Assembly: GCA_022495005.1 (NCBI GenBank)
Contig: JAGYXB010000459.1
Span: forward strand, 1 to 64,000
DNA: 64,000 nt
Direction of reading: 5' to 3'
DNA from: Rhyacophila brunnea
Lineage: Eukaryota; Arthropoda; Insecta; Trichoptera; Rhyacophilidae
The position numbers were made by a program, and so were the translations under genes. This document shows, in pieces, positions 11,373-22,735 of this stretch (position 1 is its first letter; every line of letters starts with the position of its first letter). The notes under the pieces are model-generated. The model was not told where the DNA came from. It saw only the letters and a list, made by a program, of their open reading frames with translations, and made no database searches.

Positions 11373-12540
11373 CCCAATATTCTTTTTTCTTTGATAAAAT
11401 AATAATTTTCCCAAATAAATAATATAACACATCTTTCATTATTGCTTACTCCGTCATACACCCCTGGCATAAATTTTTATTTCAATCCACTTTATTTCCT
11501 TTCAAAAAAGCCTATATCCATATGATTGACTTTCAAAACCTACTCAAATCCGATGTTAAGTATCAAAACCTACCTAAGTGGATTTTTAAACACTAAATAA
11601 CTTTTTAAATGTTGCTTTTACATTAGTAACCCGGCAGGTGACATGTTATTATCTACTTCTTTATTCATTAATTTTATCTTTTCTTATATTATGCAATAAT
11701 TAAGCCCACAGCAGTTTTTTCGCTTTTGCCAACAATTGTGTTCGTGGAGTTAAGCAGGTTTTGATAATATACGCCTCACTTGTGGAATAATCCAGTAGGT
11801 TATCTTATCGCACTTTGTAAGTGGTAAACTCAAATTTTATTACCGTTTCAAATTATGAACCTATATTTATTTTCGTCGCCATAAAATAATGTTAGTCATC
11901 GTGACATTCATTAGGATGTCTTGGAGAATAACAGTAAAAATAATTACCCCACTGCTAAAATACTATTATAATATAATTTATGAGGCGCCGTCGGCTTTTT
12001 CATTGTACAAAGGGCCCGTCGAAAGATCGCCAGGCAAAATACGAGCATGTAAACAGAGCTAACACAGTTTCGTGGCACATAAAAAATAAAAATTATTACC
12101 CATTATAATATTGTAAATATCAAATATGCAACAATGAACAAAGCCATACAAATTTACTGGAGAGCTGTGCGTCCATAAAATATTTTCCAGCATGATTTCT
12201 TCGATACCATCATGTGGTGGTGACATTTTGGCGGGTGAAATAATTATTTCATATATATTTATAATGACAAAAGCATATTGTCAAAATGTTTCTATCGAGA
12301 TCACAAATCACTAAGAAAAAATACATAACACTAACGTAATCGTAATAATTAATTAAAATGGCGCGCGATTCAAATGACTGAATAACGAGTGTTCTTTTCA
12401 ATAATATATTTCCTTGTGTTTTACTTGACATTTTTATGATCTGTTGCCTGATATGTCTACCTAAAGGTTTGAACTAATTTTTAAAGCATATTATCCACAA
12501 GTGTCTCTTCTAGTTTGGTCGAAAATACGAGATAAAGTCT
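11373..12540. other. Non-coding stretch, nothing assigned
   Basis: AT-rich with no coding-like frame. A small GC-richer patch at 11985-12070 has no recognised feature. Confidence 0.35.
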
Positions 12541-12811
12541 ATGGCATGTTTACATGCCATACGCAGTGTAAGGGTTAATAATAAATAATTCATAATTCTC
12601 GAGATATTGTGGACAATAATGAGACTAATCATAGACAATAATTTAATATTGTTAATAATTTGATTGTGTTGTACTAATCAAATAAAAGAATTTAGTCAGC
12701 ATACGCCGATTATTGAATATAGTAACGCTATTGCTTCACGGGGCCGAGAGGAAAATTAGGTTGGCGAGGCCTATATCTTGCAATAAATTCATGTTGATGA
12801 GATGGATAGGA

Positions 12812-13204
12812 ATATATCGTCGGTGTTTTGTAAAAAGGGCGAATTAACCAAAATGCTACTTTACAGGAGGAGGATTTTTAGCTTTTGATATTTATTTGTT
12901 TTTTACCTGTAGATGATTATAAATATCTAACAAGTTTATGATAAAGCTTAGAAATAATACTGTCATTATAATAGGTATTATTATATAATATTTTAAAGGC
13001 CTAATATGTCACATTTGCTTTTTATTTCGTAATTTTAATTAATTTAATTTTAGTCAATTATCGTTTTTAAGTACTTTTCTGTGGAGATAAAAATTCGCCG
13101 TTTTTACACAACAAAGCTAGTGGGGTACATATTGTATTTTCATTAAAATCTCGATTTCGCCAAAAAGTTTGATTCGCCCTTTTTACAAAACACCGACGAT
13201 ATAT
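12812..13204. mobile_element. TIR element with ATATCGTCGGTG ends
   Basis: The left end ATATATCGTCGGTGTTTTGT, continuing through AAAAAGGGCGAAT, is mirrored at the right end over about 33 bases with almost no mismatch. Both ends are flanked by TATA-like sequence, so a TA or TATA target duplication cannot be separated from the ends. No coding capacity. The outermost ATATCGTC is shared with the element family at 19055 and 54130. Confidence 0.7.
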
Positions 13205-13329
13205 CACAATTTTTTTATAAATAACCAAATACATAGACTGACAGGAAAAGAATCAGCTTGGGGATGCCTTAATCAGAAAATGGATTCAGCCTGAAGATGA
13301 AAATGACAATATCACAGAATCATTGTGAT

Positions 13330-13430
13330 AAATAATGTAGCAATACATAGGCCAAAGAGCAATGGAATTAATTTGGAGAGGCCTCCATCTAGCAAGTGGA
13401 TTGAACCAGGTTGTAAGGCAATGACAATTT
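13330..13430 (+). repeat. 5'-truncated LINE tail
   Basis: The segment matches two other window copies (about 27105 and 31310) in the order AA-GAG/TGTGGAAT...GAGAGGCCTCCAT...AGTGGATTGA. In translation this resembles the extreme C-terminus of a LINE ORF2 of the type ending QQWID-T/L-G-stop. Only about 100 bp remain. Assignment rests on that short motif. Confidence 0.4.
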
Positions 13431-13688
13431 TAAAAGTAACATAAGTCTGAAAATGTAAAATGTTTTCAAATGTATCATAAACAATATGTAAATATTTATG
13501 TTACTGTACTGGACTGGAGGTTATACTTTCTTGACGAACATGAAAATTATGAAATAGCAACCCATGAATGACATATTTTGTAATTTCGCAATGGCAGTAG
13601 CATATACATACACAAGCAAACATGTTACACTTATATAGAGAGGAAAAAAAAATAGAAAACATAGTACATACCAGTCAAGTGTCTTTAC

Positions 13689-15858
13689 AGTCCGCAACCA
13701 CTATTTGAGAAGATATTCATAGTAGCTATCGCCGCGGGTGTCTATTATGATGGTGGAGTCAAAGAGAAACTTGCCCGTGCTGGGGCTGATGAACATGGGC
13801 ACGAGTCCTTGGGTATTTTCCAACTTGTGCACCTCCATTGAGACCTGCGCTGCGGCTTTCTGTGGAAAAATAAGAACTGTAAAACGGACATTCAAGATAA
13901 AATCTCATTAACCTCTTACGGTATTCGTCATAGTAAATCGTGAGACATATGCATGTAACGCACGAAACACATCATATTTTCGTGGCTTTTCAACTGTCAA
14001 ATCTACCATTTCTCAATTTTGGTGTTGCTGGTGACATCTACGAAAATATATGGAAAGAAGAATTGATTCAAATCAATGGTAAAACAGAGACTAGACATAA
14101 TACTTTGATTCTACAAAATCAGGGCTGTCAAAATCAGGAAATACCAAACGATTTGCGGCCATTTCTGTCCACATTTTCACTGTTGAATGTGTTATTTCAA
14201 TTTTGTTTTGAATATACAATTACTATAACCAAATTCTATCGGAAAATGTGTGCTTCAGTGTTATTTTAATGTGTATCCAAGTTTTTCACATGGTATTCTA
14301 ATAGAACTTTATGTGATTGCTTTGATGCATTTAGTTTCGTTGTAAATAAACAACATTTCGTTGAATATTAGTGTTTAAGTAAATTATTTGTATTGAATTT
14401 ACTGCTAATTTTGTACTTTATTGATTTCAAGTTATTTATTGAAAATGCATTAGTATTTGATGCAGCATTCGGCTTATGATTTCAAGTGTAGACGAACTGA
14501 GTGATGACGAAAACGAAATGGTTCTTTCATAAATGAAAAAAGATGTGACTGCATAAAAAATATGAATTACAATGCCAACAGGAAAAGTTAATTATAAATC
14601 GAAAGAACCGACTGTGAAGCCTGAGTGTATAGTGGAGTACATATAATAAAAACATAGGTGCAGTGGCATAGTCATTTTCTCTGAAACATGTGCCAGAATA
14701 GGAATCAAGTGGCATAAAAAGGTCATTTTATTGATTTGTTCCTGCTGAATACCCATGTCATCCACCAACAAAAAAATGGCAAGAAGCAACGCTTGGGAGA
14801 TTTTTAAATACATGTCCAGGAACAGTTGATCGAAGAGCACAAGACTGAACCATGGCAGAATTAGAAGGCCCCATTGCCAGCTAGGCTTACCGAACGTCAT
14901 TTTTCGGGTAAAATACCGTCAACAACAAAAAAAAACCAATGCAATTCAACTAGACGACGCTGTGCGTTTTAATTTAAATATATACAAAAAAAATGTAAGG
15001 AAACGAGATATTTATGTAAATAATGCAACATTGCTCTATGTTTCGAGCCTTGATTTGAAATTTTCCATATAGAAGAAATTTTTCTGTCTAATATTTTTCG
15101 AAGATTTTGTTTGCGCCAATATCATTGTAAAACTACCACCAAACATTTCAATCATTCATGTCAAAAGGCATATTACAAATTATTCAGTTACAATTCCACC
15201 GCCGCCACGTCAACATAGGTTATTTCCTTGACTACATCCCTGCGTCCAATTTTCTCCACAAAAATTATTGCCAAATTTCTTTAATGTAAATATTCATCAT
15301 TGTCGATGTTGTCTATGTGAAAGTGAAACAATTTGTGGTACCCCTAATTCTAGTGCTATATATTTTTCTTTTTATGTAGGATTTCTTTATTTTACTTGAA
15401 TATATAATTCTTAGCCCTTGGTAGTATAAACTCTGTATATAGAGGCCAGGCTGCCAAGTAAATTGATTTAGTAACATACTGAATTTTACACAAAATTCAA
15501 GCCTGTAAATACGGCTGTCCTTAGGGGCTTTCCAACAGTTGATTTATAAACCAAATTAAATATTTTGAGTTTTAATAATTCATAATCTAAACAATTTTGT
15601 AACCTTTCCACACAACCCCGCACAAAATAAACAGCTATAATGTAAATGCAAGAAAATATTATATTTATGTTATGTACCTCAAATTTGGGGTCATTGGAAG
15701 ATCTGGATAAATTTCGGAACTCCAACTGGATAGTGGTAACCTCAGATGTGGAACTGTCAGGTGACCATATTGGAGAGTGAGCCCGCCTAGTTCACACCAG
15801 AATATGGAATTTCTGAAGATGTTTCAAAAGCTGGTAACAACCTTTCGCCCAAATCAAT
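13689..15858 (-). pseudogene. GH47 class I alpha-1,2-mannosidase-like pseudogene
   Basis: Two exons on the minus strand. Exon 15678-15858 starts after a CTAG acceptor with IDLGERLLPAFET...IPYSGVN. After a break it continues in another frame as TSEVTTIQLEFRNLSRS and DPKFE before a GT donor. Exon 13689-13859 starts KAAAQVSMEVHKLENTQGLV, then PMFISPSTGKF, and RGDSYYEYLLK. This order is diagnostic of the glycosyl hydrolase 47 barrel, closest in feel to ER mannosidase I (MAN1B1-type), which trims mannose from N-glycans in ER quality control. The splice phases agree (0/0). Lesions: the first exon is 181 nt, which is not a multiple of three, with TAG after GVN; the second has TAG where the family has Gln after YEYLLK. 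I found no further GH47 exons on either side. Genomic introns argue for a decayed gene copy rather than a processed one. Confidence 0.75.
14486..15080 (+). pseudogene. piggyBac (PGBD4-like) transposase relic
   Basis: In broken frames on the plus strand I read VKPECIVEY (the block before the conserved MGGVD region), then RLTERHF, STRRRCAF, KKCKETRYLCK, CNIALCFEP and FEIFHI. The last blocks match the C-terminal cysteine-rich domain of piggyBac transposases (R-RC-x-C, then TRY-x-C-x2-C-x3-LC-x2-CF-x2-FH). Several stops and frameshifts interrupt it. It lies inside the intron of the GH47 pseudogene, on the opposite strand. Confidence 0.6.
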
Positions 15859-16346
15859 CTAGATGGGAATAAGTGAATGTAAAATGAAATTAATGTTGTA
15901 CATAGTATTCAATTCTTATCATGAAATGAAATGAAGAAAAGAGGAATATCAGAAATATTATAAGTCTCAAAAACAGGATTGCGTTTATTTGTTTACTGTC
16001 TTGGCGGACTCATGTACCTCCTTAGCATAATGAAAGCGAACTGATAGCTGTAATTCACAAATACCGGAATGGTACTATTCTATGCGTATTTTTAATATAT
16101 CCGTAATATTATGGTCAACAGAAACTGCTATAAATGTTTTGGTATCTAATATTTGTTGTAAAAAAAAGTTTGTCAACTGACGAATGTGCGCATCAAATCA
16201 ATGCATTTTTCTAATTTGAAAATGCAATGGAAAAAGAAACCAAACAGTATTCTTAATCCAACGAAAACAAATAAGTATAAATGAAAAAGTGTGCACAATT
16301 TTTTCGAATCGCCCAAAATATACCAGTTTGTAGTTTCTAAACATAC

Positions 16347-16510
16347 CTTCGAAATAAACACAAGAAAATTGCACATTGGGTTGAAGAATCTGTTGCGGCT
16401 GAAGTTCCGAATCTTCGGGATGTTGTGCAATGGCATTCTCATGATTATCGGCTACTATGTGAACATCAGCGGAATTGACATCGTTCAACAGTTTCAATGT
16501 TTGGTATATC
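16347..16510 (-). CDS. Possible coding exon, unassigned
   Basis: A 164-nt segment on the minus strand stays open between an acceptor (TATTTTAG) and a donor (GGTATGT). The reading frame gives IYQTLKLLNDVNSADVHIVA followed by an acidic/Gln-rich stretch (HPEDSELQPQQILQ). Composition and splice signals look real. It lies about 490 bases upstream of the GH47 pseudogene exons on the same strand, so it could be an N-terminal stem exon of that locus. I recognise no domain and this link is a guess. Confidence 0.35.
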
Positions 16511-16869
16511 CTAAAATATTAACACAAAAAAATGTATATTAACATTCAGGCCATTCGTTCATATAAATATTCAAAAAAGACGAGACTGAAACTTCAGTAT
16601 CTAGTTAATGTATTTCAATGGAGGCTCGCTGACGGTAAGACTGGGATCTCTGTTTTATATCGAAAGCGTTTTGAAAATTACCTATTATGTATCATCATAA
16701 ACTTTGTCTCTCCCAAAAATCTCAAAACTAGGTTTCTGCTGAAGTTGACTTTTATATGAAGGATGACGCTATGTAAAATATGAATCCAATGTCTTACAAA
16801 TAATTAATAATCGTGTCTTACCTTTCTATGAAACACCTCCATACTTGTTATTGATCTCTCCGATGGTAC

Positions 16870-17190
16870 AAAGTAAATGACTGTTAGCCGGCTAGCACAT
16901 CACAACTCGCCTCGTGTGCCTGACCGCCATAAATCAAAACTTCCGAGAACGGGCGGCCAGTGTTGCATGACACAACCTCTCACATCTATCTAGCGACAGT
17001 CACGCGTAGCCTTCGAAACGTATGGATATTTCAATGCGGTGATCGGCGAGCCGGTATAGGAATGACCAATTCGTAGGTGTTTCTTTGTGACTTCGACCCT
17101 CCGACTCGAAGCCCGAGAAGGATGCAACATGTCGAATGCAACAGCCAGATGTTTTTTTTCAGACGAAACAGTTGCATTCGATCAATCTGC
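16870..17190. promoter_or_regulatory. GC-richer, CpG-containing patch
   Basis: This patch is clearly richer in GC and CpG than its surroundings (for example 'gccggctagc', 'gaacgggcggcc', 'gatcggcgagccgg'). In AT-rich insect DNA such patches often mark 5' ends of genes, and it lies upstream of the minus-strand exon candidates. No TATA or initiator could be singled out. Confidence 0.2.
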
Positions 17191-17419
17191 GAAGCTCCAT
17201 TTGCCAACACATGTTATGTTGTTTCGTTAAATAATGATGACGTCACATCGACGTATTCGACGCGTTTTTAAGCAAGACGAGTTCCAATGTGCGGGCCATC
17301 TTATAATTATATAAATTAAGCTCCATTGCAATCTTGACAGCTGGTTCTCCACCACTGAAACAATAAAAAGAAGAACATTAACAACATTAAGATATATTGC
17401 GATTATAGTATACACCAGT

Positions 17420-17843
17420 CATGGCCCCCACATCTTTAAGTGGGCCCCTAGGACAGGATGTTTGGCGGGTCCCCCCTACCTATCACCAAGGTTAAGGGCA
17501 GTGTGAAGTTCTAGATCAGTATTCCCTGAATGGTATTTCGTGTATTTTAGCGATTTTACCTTGAATTATTGAATTGTCAGCACTCTTCATATTATGAACC
17601 ACTGGTCACGACTCCCACTTGTGGTAGCCAAGTAACATTTGACTCTTCGATATTGGATAAATAGCCATTTTTATTATTCAGCAAACAATAAAAAAATACT
17701 ACAGCAAATTGTATTTGTACTACTACATATTTTAAAATGTTAATATTCATTAAGTAATGCAGTTTTTTTTAATATAACAAATTTCTGATGTGTTTATCTT
17801 ACAACTGGTCGACCCGCCACGCCGGGCCCTTGTGGGGGCCATG
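17420..17843 (+). mobile_element. hAT MITE family A, copy 2
   Basis: Ends are CATGGCCCCCACA and TGTGGGGGCCATG, a perfect 13-bp inverted pair. Target duplication ACACCAGT is exact at 17412-17419 and 17844-17851. An 8-bp duplication with CA-x2-G ends indicates the hAT superfamily. The interior carries a hAT-like segment ('gaaccactggtcacgactccc') also seen reversed near 33850. Best-preserved ends of this family in the window. Confidence 0.9.
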
Positions 17844-17862
17844 ACACCAGTGACACAATATA

Positions 17863-18015
17863 CTGTGCGAAAACATCTTCTTGGCTACGCCTCTAGGCGC
17901 TGTTGTTTACGAAATGGGAGGAGCTTGTTAGTTTATAATGGAAGTGCGGTTAAAAATGAACAGAGCATGTTAGTTCATAGTTTTAACACGTAGCCAAGAA
18001 GATGTTTTCGCACTA
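17863..18015. mobile_element. Short Tc1/mariner-like MITE
   Basis: About 150 bp with inverted ends of about 25 bases (GTGCGAAAACATCTTCTTGG plus CTACG) and a TA at each border (17861-17862, 18016-17). No coding sequence. It lies 20 bp from the family A copy, so two elements used nearly the same site. Confidence 0.75.
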
Positions 18016-18233
18016 TAGTTATATTCAAGTTGACTGTCTTTCCCGTATTTAGAATTTAAAGTCCATACATAATATCAAAAACGGACACTTGACACCCACA
18101 TCCGCGAAGGCAGTGGACGTGTGTACATTAACCAATTGCTGAGCTAGAATCTAGTTCAAATATCATGGCTGCTGGCCCGCGGGAGTGTGAGAACAAACAT
18201 CATTCTAAAATAGAGGTTTTTTTTCCAAAATTT

Positions 18234-18313
18234 ACAAATACGTATGACTGTCAAAGTTTAGTGTACACTATTTGTGGCGGATCCTAACAGCCTACCTCCA
18301 CCCTTCGCCACTG
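18234..18313. mobile_element. hAT MITE family D, right-end fragment
   Basis: The last 80 bp of family D: 'acgtatgactgtcaaa...gtggcggatcctaacagcctacc' ending CTCCACCCTTCGCCACTG. The left part is absent. Confidence 0.6.
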
Positions 18314-19036
18314 AAATTGACAACTCAGCAGGAATAACCACTTATATCCATAGAAAATATATATTTTGCATTAGAAATAGTAATAATCACATGGGATTTC
18401 AAGGAAATGAACGCAGAAAGATGGCACACTGCTGGTAGAAATAGGTCAAATGCCTATAGAGGTAAGAATGAGTACTGTCAACTTCCATATTGAAAAAAAT
18501 AAGAACTGGAAATACTATTTTATATTTAAGTGCCAGGAGACACAAGTAGATTAGGTAATAGGAAAAAAAAATCATATCTGATTATGTATTAGATTACATA
18601 CTTAGTATATGTAACATACTCATGTCCTAAGTATATTATTTACCTCCATCTGGATGGATTTCATTAGGAAATAACAAATGCTATATAATATGTAATGCTG
18701 AATTATGGAATACTCAATATATATAATTTATACATTATATATTTCTTTATGATGAAGTACACTGATAATTAGTGAATGGGTACAATTTGAAAATATTTTT
18801 TATTAATTGATTCAAAAATGTTTTGATTCCATGGCTGATTTAACATTCAAAATGTTGGCAATGGCTTCATTTTGGAATTCGATAAATTACTCTTGTACTT
18901 CTTTGGAATGTAATCTGAATTTGCAATAATAATGAATTCCGAGTGGCAACTGGCATATTGAACACAACACAATCCTGGTTCAACAATATCACAATTATGA
19001 GAAAATCAATTGTATAGGTACATTCAAAACGCAAAA
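18314..19036. other. Non-coding stretch, nothing assigned
   Basis: AT-rich sequence with no coding-like frame or repeat pairing that I can identify. Confidence 0.35.
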
Positions 19037-19839
19037 CCTTAAGGCTAAGGCCATATATCGTCTCTGTTCTGGCAGAACACACTAACTGGAGAATACTAGT
19101 TTTGAGTAATTTGACTTTGAAGTTGTTAAAATGTTTGAAATAATGGTCTATCATGTGAGTTTATTAAGTAATCGTAAAAGGATGACTTTAAAATAAAGAC
19201 TGTTTATTTATTAAGAAGGTTTCCAGACGGTAAAGTTTGAAATAAGGAACATTTTGGTACAAACTCAATATGTCATTTTTTCGAATTAGTGTTTTCTGCC
19301 AGAACAGTGACGATATGCAGGTGCCTTGCTTGGTGGCTACGTGGTAGGTGACATATCCTAGTGATCGAACGCGCACTATTCTATCGCAATGGCCACACTG
19401 CATGCTTCGCGCCACCCTACGTGATTATGAGTCACCTCATGGGTCTCCCGGCGAACAAACGTGTTGGCTATTTTTATTGTGTCACATAGTGATTTTGCCA
19501 TTATCTATGGATTTTGCAAGATGGCTGATGTTTCTTCACTATGAGAAATGTCAAACATCGTATATTTTGAGGTTATGAATAATGACGCATGGGATGAATG
19601 CATCCAACAAGTTCGAATTTGAGATTTTCGAAATTTTAAAGTTACATTCTCTGTGAGAAGTAGCTTTCTGGTTAGTTTTGAGAGTGACATATCGTTGTTG
19701 ACTTGAGCGCTTCCAAATGTCAAATGAATTTGTACCTAAGCACGTAGCCTGCAATGTGGCAGTAGTGTTTTCAGTAGACAAGCATAGCATCTAGCTCAGG
19801 ACTAGCGAAGCACCTGCCTATGTGGCCGAAGCCTTAAGG
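19037..19839. mobile_element. Element with CCTTAAGGC inverted ends, interrupted
   Basis: The left border reads CCTTAAGGCTAAGGCCAT, then (after the insertion at 19055-19316) GCAGGTGCCTTGCT. The right border, on the opposite strand, reads CCTTAAGGCTTCGGCCACAT and AGGCAGGTGCTTCGCT without interruption. The alignment resumes exactly across the insertion, so one element lies within the terminal repeat of another. Superfamily unknown. Confidence 0.6.
19055..19316. mobile_element. TIR element family H, copy 1
   Basis: Ends ATATCGTCTCTGTTCTGGCA and, on the other strand, ATATCGTCACTGTTCTGGCA. The interior is nearly identical to the copy at 54130-54398. No coding frame. Inserted in the left terminal repeat of the 19037-19839 element. 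Confidence 0.8.
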
Positions 19840-20290
19840 TATTTGTGGGGTCACATATATCTAGCATTCGAAAAGGCCAAATTACATTTGCAGATTTTCA
19901 TGCCAATCGTCTGTCATGGTCCTCCTGCGGCGGATACCCCGATCATGAAAGGTCACTTCGGATCATTCACTCGAGTCATGGGTAAAAAGAATGGTTCCTA
20001 ATTTTCGCTCACGGCTCAATCGAAGGTGATTGGGTTGATGATTACTGACAACACACGGTAATTGTTGGCCTAACCATCGCTGATCTCTGATTGACCCGTA
20101 GGCGAACATATTAAATATTCTATTTTAGCCATGACTCCAGTTAACGGTGTAGAGTGACATTTCTTAATTGGGAGTGATCGGCCATTGCAACCGTTGTTTG
20201 CATCCAACGTTTGAGATTAAGGTCATTTTAGACAATTAGTTTAGTTGTCTGTTCAGTCTTCGTTTCTGGGTAAATGCAAACACTGGAACA

Positions 20291-20587
20291 GCGCATCTAT
20301 TTTATACACAAGACTGCTTTCAGCCGGTACAACAGCTATATAGGGTAGGAAAGTATCGAAGTATTAGCACTTATTACAATATGTAGTTGTAATTGTTACA
20401 ATAAGTGCCATGCTTTAACAGCACCTCTCTTCGCTATGCTAAATTTCAGAGCGAGATATTCAGTATTGACTATTAAACGGCTAACTTAGTGTAACTGTTA
20501 CAATAAGTGCCAATACTTTGATACTTTCCTACCCTAGATAGCTGCCGTAGTGGGCCGAAAGCAGTCTTGTGTATAGAATAGATGCCC
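20291..20587. mobile_element. Foldback element family F, copy 1
   Basis: The first roughly 95 bases (GCGCATCTATTTTATACACA, then AGACTGCTTTCAGCC, AGCTATATAGGGTAGGAAAG) return as a close reverse complement at the right end. The centre contains nested 'attgtaacaataagtgc' palindromes. The transcript would form a long hairpin. A second copy lies at 39075-39389. No target duplication is evident. Confidence 0.75.
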
Positions 20588-20839
20588 AGGCAACTGAAAC
20601 TAGAACGGAGACGTGGGAGGATGGGTTTACCAAGTTATTGTATCAGCATTTAGAGTTGCCAGTTACTTATACGGACGTGTAAATGACTTGGTGATGAGAA
20701 TTTATTGAGATTTGTCCTGACTATTTATGCTTATGGATAAAGAGTGATGAAATTAATCCGAGCCTTCAGGCATGACCGTACTATTTAGTCAGTACGACGA
20801 CTAGCTATATTGTCGTACTTTTCTTATCTCGATTGAAAT

Positions 20840-21076
20840 ATTATAAATATATAGGTATAAGTACAACTCAACTGTAATTTCATAACTGAACTGACCAAAT
20901 CTGCAACGGCGACTGAACGAACTGAATTGATGTCTAAAGGACCTTCATCAATATCTACGACAAAATGATTGGACGATGCGAGCGGTTGACAATAGATGAA
21001 AAGATGGCTACCTAAAACCAACCACGACATTGCTGAAAAGGTGGATGAAATTACGCACAATGCATCGAATGTAATC
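20840..21076 (-). other. Unassigned open frame, exon-like
   Basis: A minus-strand frame starts MITFDALCVISSTFSAM, followed by a hydrophobic stretch and an acidic segment (VVDIDEGPLDINSV), and ends near a possible GT donor. The N-terminus could be a signal peptide or anchor. There is no recognisable domain and no linked exons. A chance frame remains possible. Confidence 0.2.
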
Positions 21077-21400
21077 ATAGTTCAAATATTACTATTTTCC
21101 CATAAAACAACGCGAAAGTATGAAGTAAAAACATAGCTTACCCTTAACAGCTTCGGCGACTAGAAAACTCATCGCTATGGAGGGGCAGGAACAATGAGAC
21201 ATCTGCCTTATTCCGACCACCGTACATATTCAGTTATACTTCAAATCATTAGTCCAGCAATGAATGCAGATTAAATAGAAGACGAATGGATGCACTTTAT
21301 TATAAACAGCACTGACTATAAGACGTGCGAGCTTGTTGCTTGATCCTTGTTCCTACTTTCAAGAGCGATATGAGTTATGACAATTATTATGACATACATG

Positions 21401-21544
21401 ATGCGGAGGGAATCACGACGCCATGAGGGAATGGAAATAATGAAATGGCGGCTGGCGCCAATTATTGCCGGGTGGGCGTATATATTATCTATGGTAGCGT
21501 CCAATTCCAATTCCAAAACAGGCTTCATAGATAAAGCAGGATAA
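21401..21544 (+). other. Unassigned 47-codon ORF
   Basis: MRRESRRHEG, then a hydrophobic segment (LAPIIAGWAYILSMVA) and SNSNSKTGFIDKAG before TAA. It would be a small type II membrane or signal-peptide-bearing peptide if expressed. The sequence is less AT-biased than its flanks; nothing else supports it. Confidence 0.15.
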
Positions 21545-21994
21545 GGCAACAACAATAGACAATAATCAACGCAAATTATAAAGAAAGGTGGAAAATGATT
21601 GTTTTTGATAAATTTTACGTTCTATTTTTAGATTTTTACAGATTCAAATAAAATATAATAATTGCTAATTCTCAAATTTTCTAATTTAATTTATCAATAA
21701 AACAATCACACGTTTTACGATCCGAAAGATTTCACATCAGTAAATCAGTTAGAACTATTCCTCAACTAAAATAAAACTCAACTAAGTAAAATATCAAGAA
21801 TTTTTGAAATTCAAGTATTCCACGAACCTTCATGCTTCGTCAAAAAAAGTAAAAAGCAAGACGTAGGTATATATTTGAATCAATCCGCAACCGAATGAAA
21901 GCTTTTCAAAGCTGGTCCGCTGCTAAGTACCTACCTATATTGAATAATCGGCGTTTGCTGGCTAGCGAAACAGCTGTTGGCCATTGGTTGCCTG

Positions 21995-22735
21995 CAGTGG
22001 CGCACCCAGGATTTAATATTGGGGGGGGCCAAGAAGGAGAATGTAAATTTGTCTCATAGGTTCTTTTTCTTCTTCTCGTTTATCGGTCTTTTGTCTATTA
22101 CCTACACCATGGTCCCCACATCCTGCAATGGGCACTCAGGCTAGGATTGGCAGACCCCCTACCTACCGCTAAGATTAAAGGCAGTGTGACACACTACATT
22201 AACGTAAAATTGTGTTTTAGTTCAAATTAAGGGTACTTATACAGTGAATTATTGGCGGTTTTTAATACATCTACTTTAATAATGGAGCTGTCGAGTATCG
22301 ACACATAACAATCAAAAAATATATTGCACAATTATATAAGTAATTGAAAATGTTCATGATCATGAAGTATATTAGCGCTGCGACACGCCGGGCCCCCCAC
22401 AGTTCGGGCCCCCAGGCTAGAGCCCTGTAAGCCCTCCCCAGCCATGACCTACACCACTCCGGAATTCAGGTGGACACCGAGAATTTTTTGACAGTTCCAT
22501 TAAGGATTGGGTTTCTAAAAAACCTGACATTAGTGTTGTGTTAGAAATTAATATCTAAGAAATTTTTCTATAAGGGGTGCTGGAGAATTACAAATCATTT
22601 TTGCCGTGTTTTTATTTGTCTAAGCCCAAAGGTATAGTTTATTGGCTTTCAATTTCAATGTTTAAAATCATTCTGATAATTTTCATTTTTGGGGGGTGCC
22701 AGGGCCCCTTGGCCCACCCCCTGGGTGCGCCACTG
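21995..22735. mobile_element. hAT MITE family B, copy 1 (hosts a family A copy)
   Basis: Inverted ends CAGTGGCGCACCCAGG and CCTGGGTGCGCCACTG. Target duplication GTTGCCTG is exact at 21987-21994 and 22736-22743. The interior is interrupted by a family A MITE at 22108-22446. No coding capacity of its own. Confidence 0.9.
22108..22446 (+). mobile_element. hAT MITE family A, copy 3 (nested)
   Basis: Starts CATGGTCCCCACATCC and ends CCCAGCCATG. Target duplication ACCTACAC is exact at 22100-22107 and 22447-22454. Wholly inside the family B element. Confidence 0.85.

Larger units (their letters stand above)
8949..12578. mobile_element. Possible piggyBac-like element (TTAA ends)
   Basis: TTAA at 8949-8952 is followed by CCCCTTCGACGTGAGCCATG. 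TTAA at 12575-12578 is preceded by a right end that reads CCCTTACACTGCGTATGGCATG on the other strand. Both ends thus share CCCTT...GYATG-type blocks. A 20-bp palindrome ATGGCATGT-TT-ACATGCCAT lies at 12541-12560. No transposase frame survives in the 3.6 kb between. The two ends may belong to unrelated copies. Confidence 0.22.

Noticed and set aside
13940..14269. 109-codon plus-strand frame next to the GH47 exon
   Set aside because: Low-complexity composition, no motifs, and no splice connection to either neighbouring coding relic.
14592..14900. 102-codon hydrophobic minus-strand frame
   Set aside because: Lies antisense to the piggyBac transposase relic and has no independent support.
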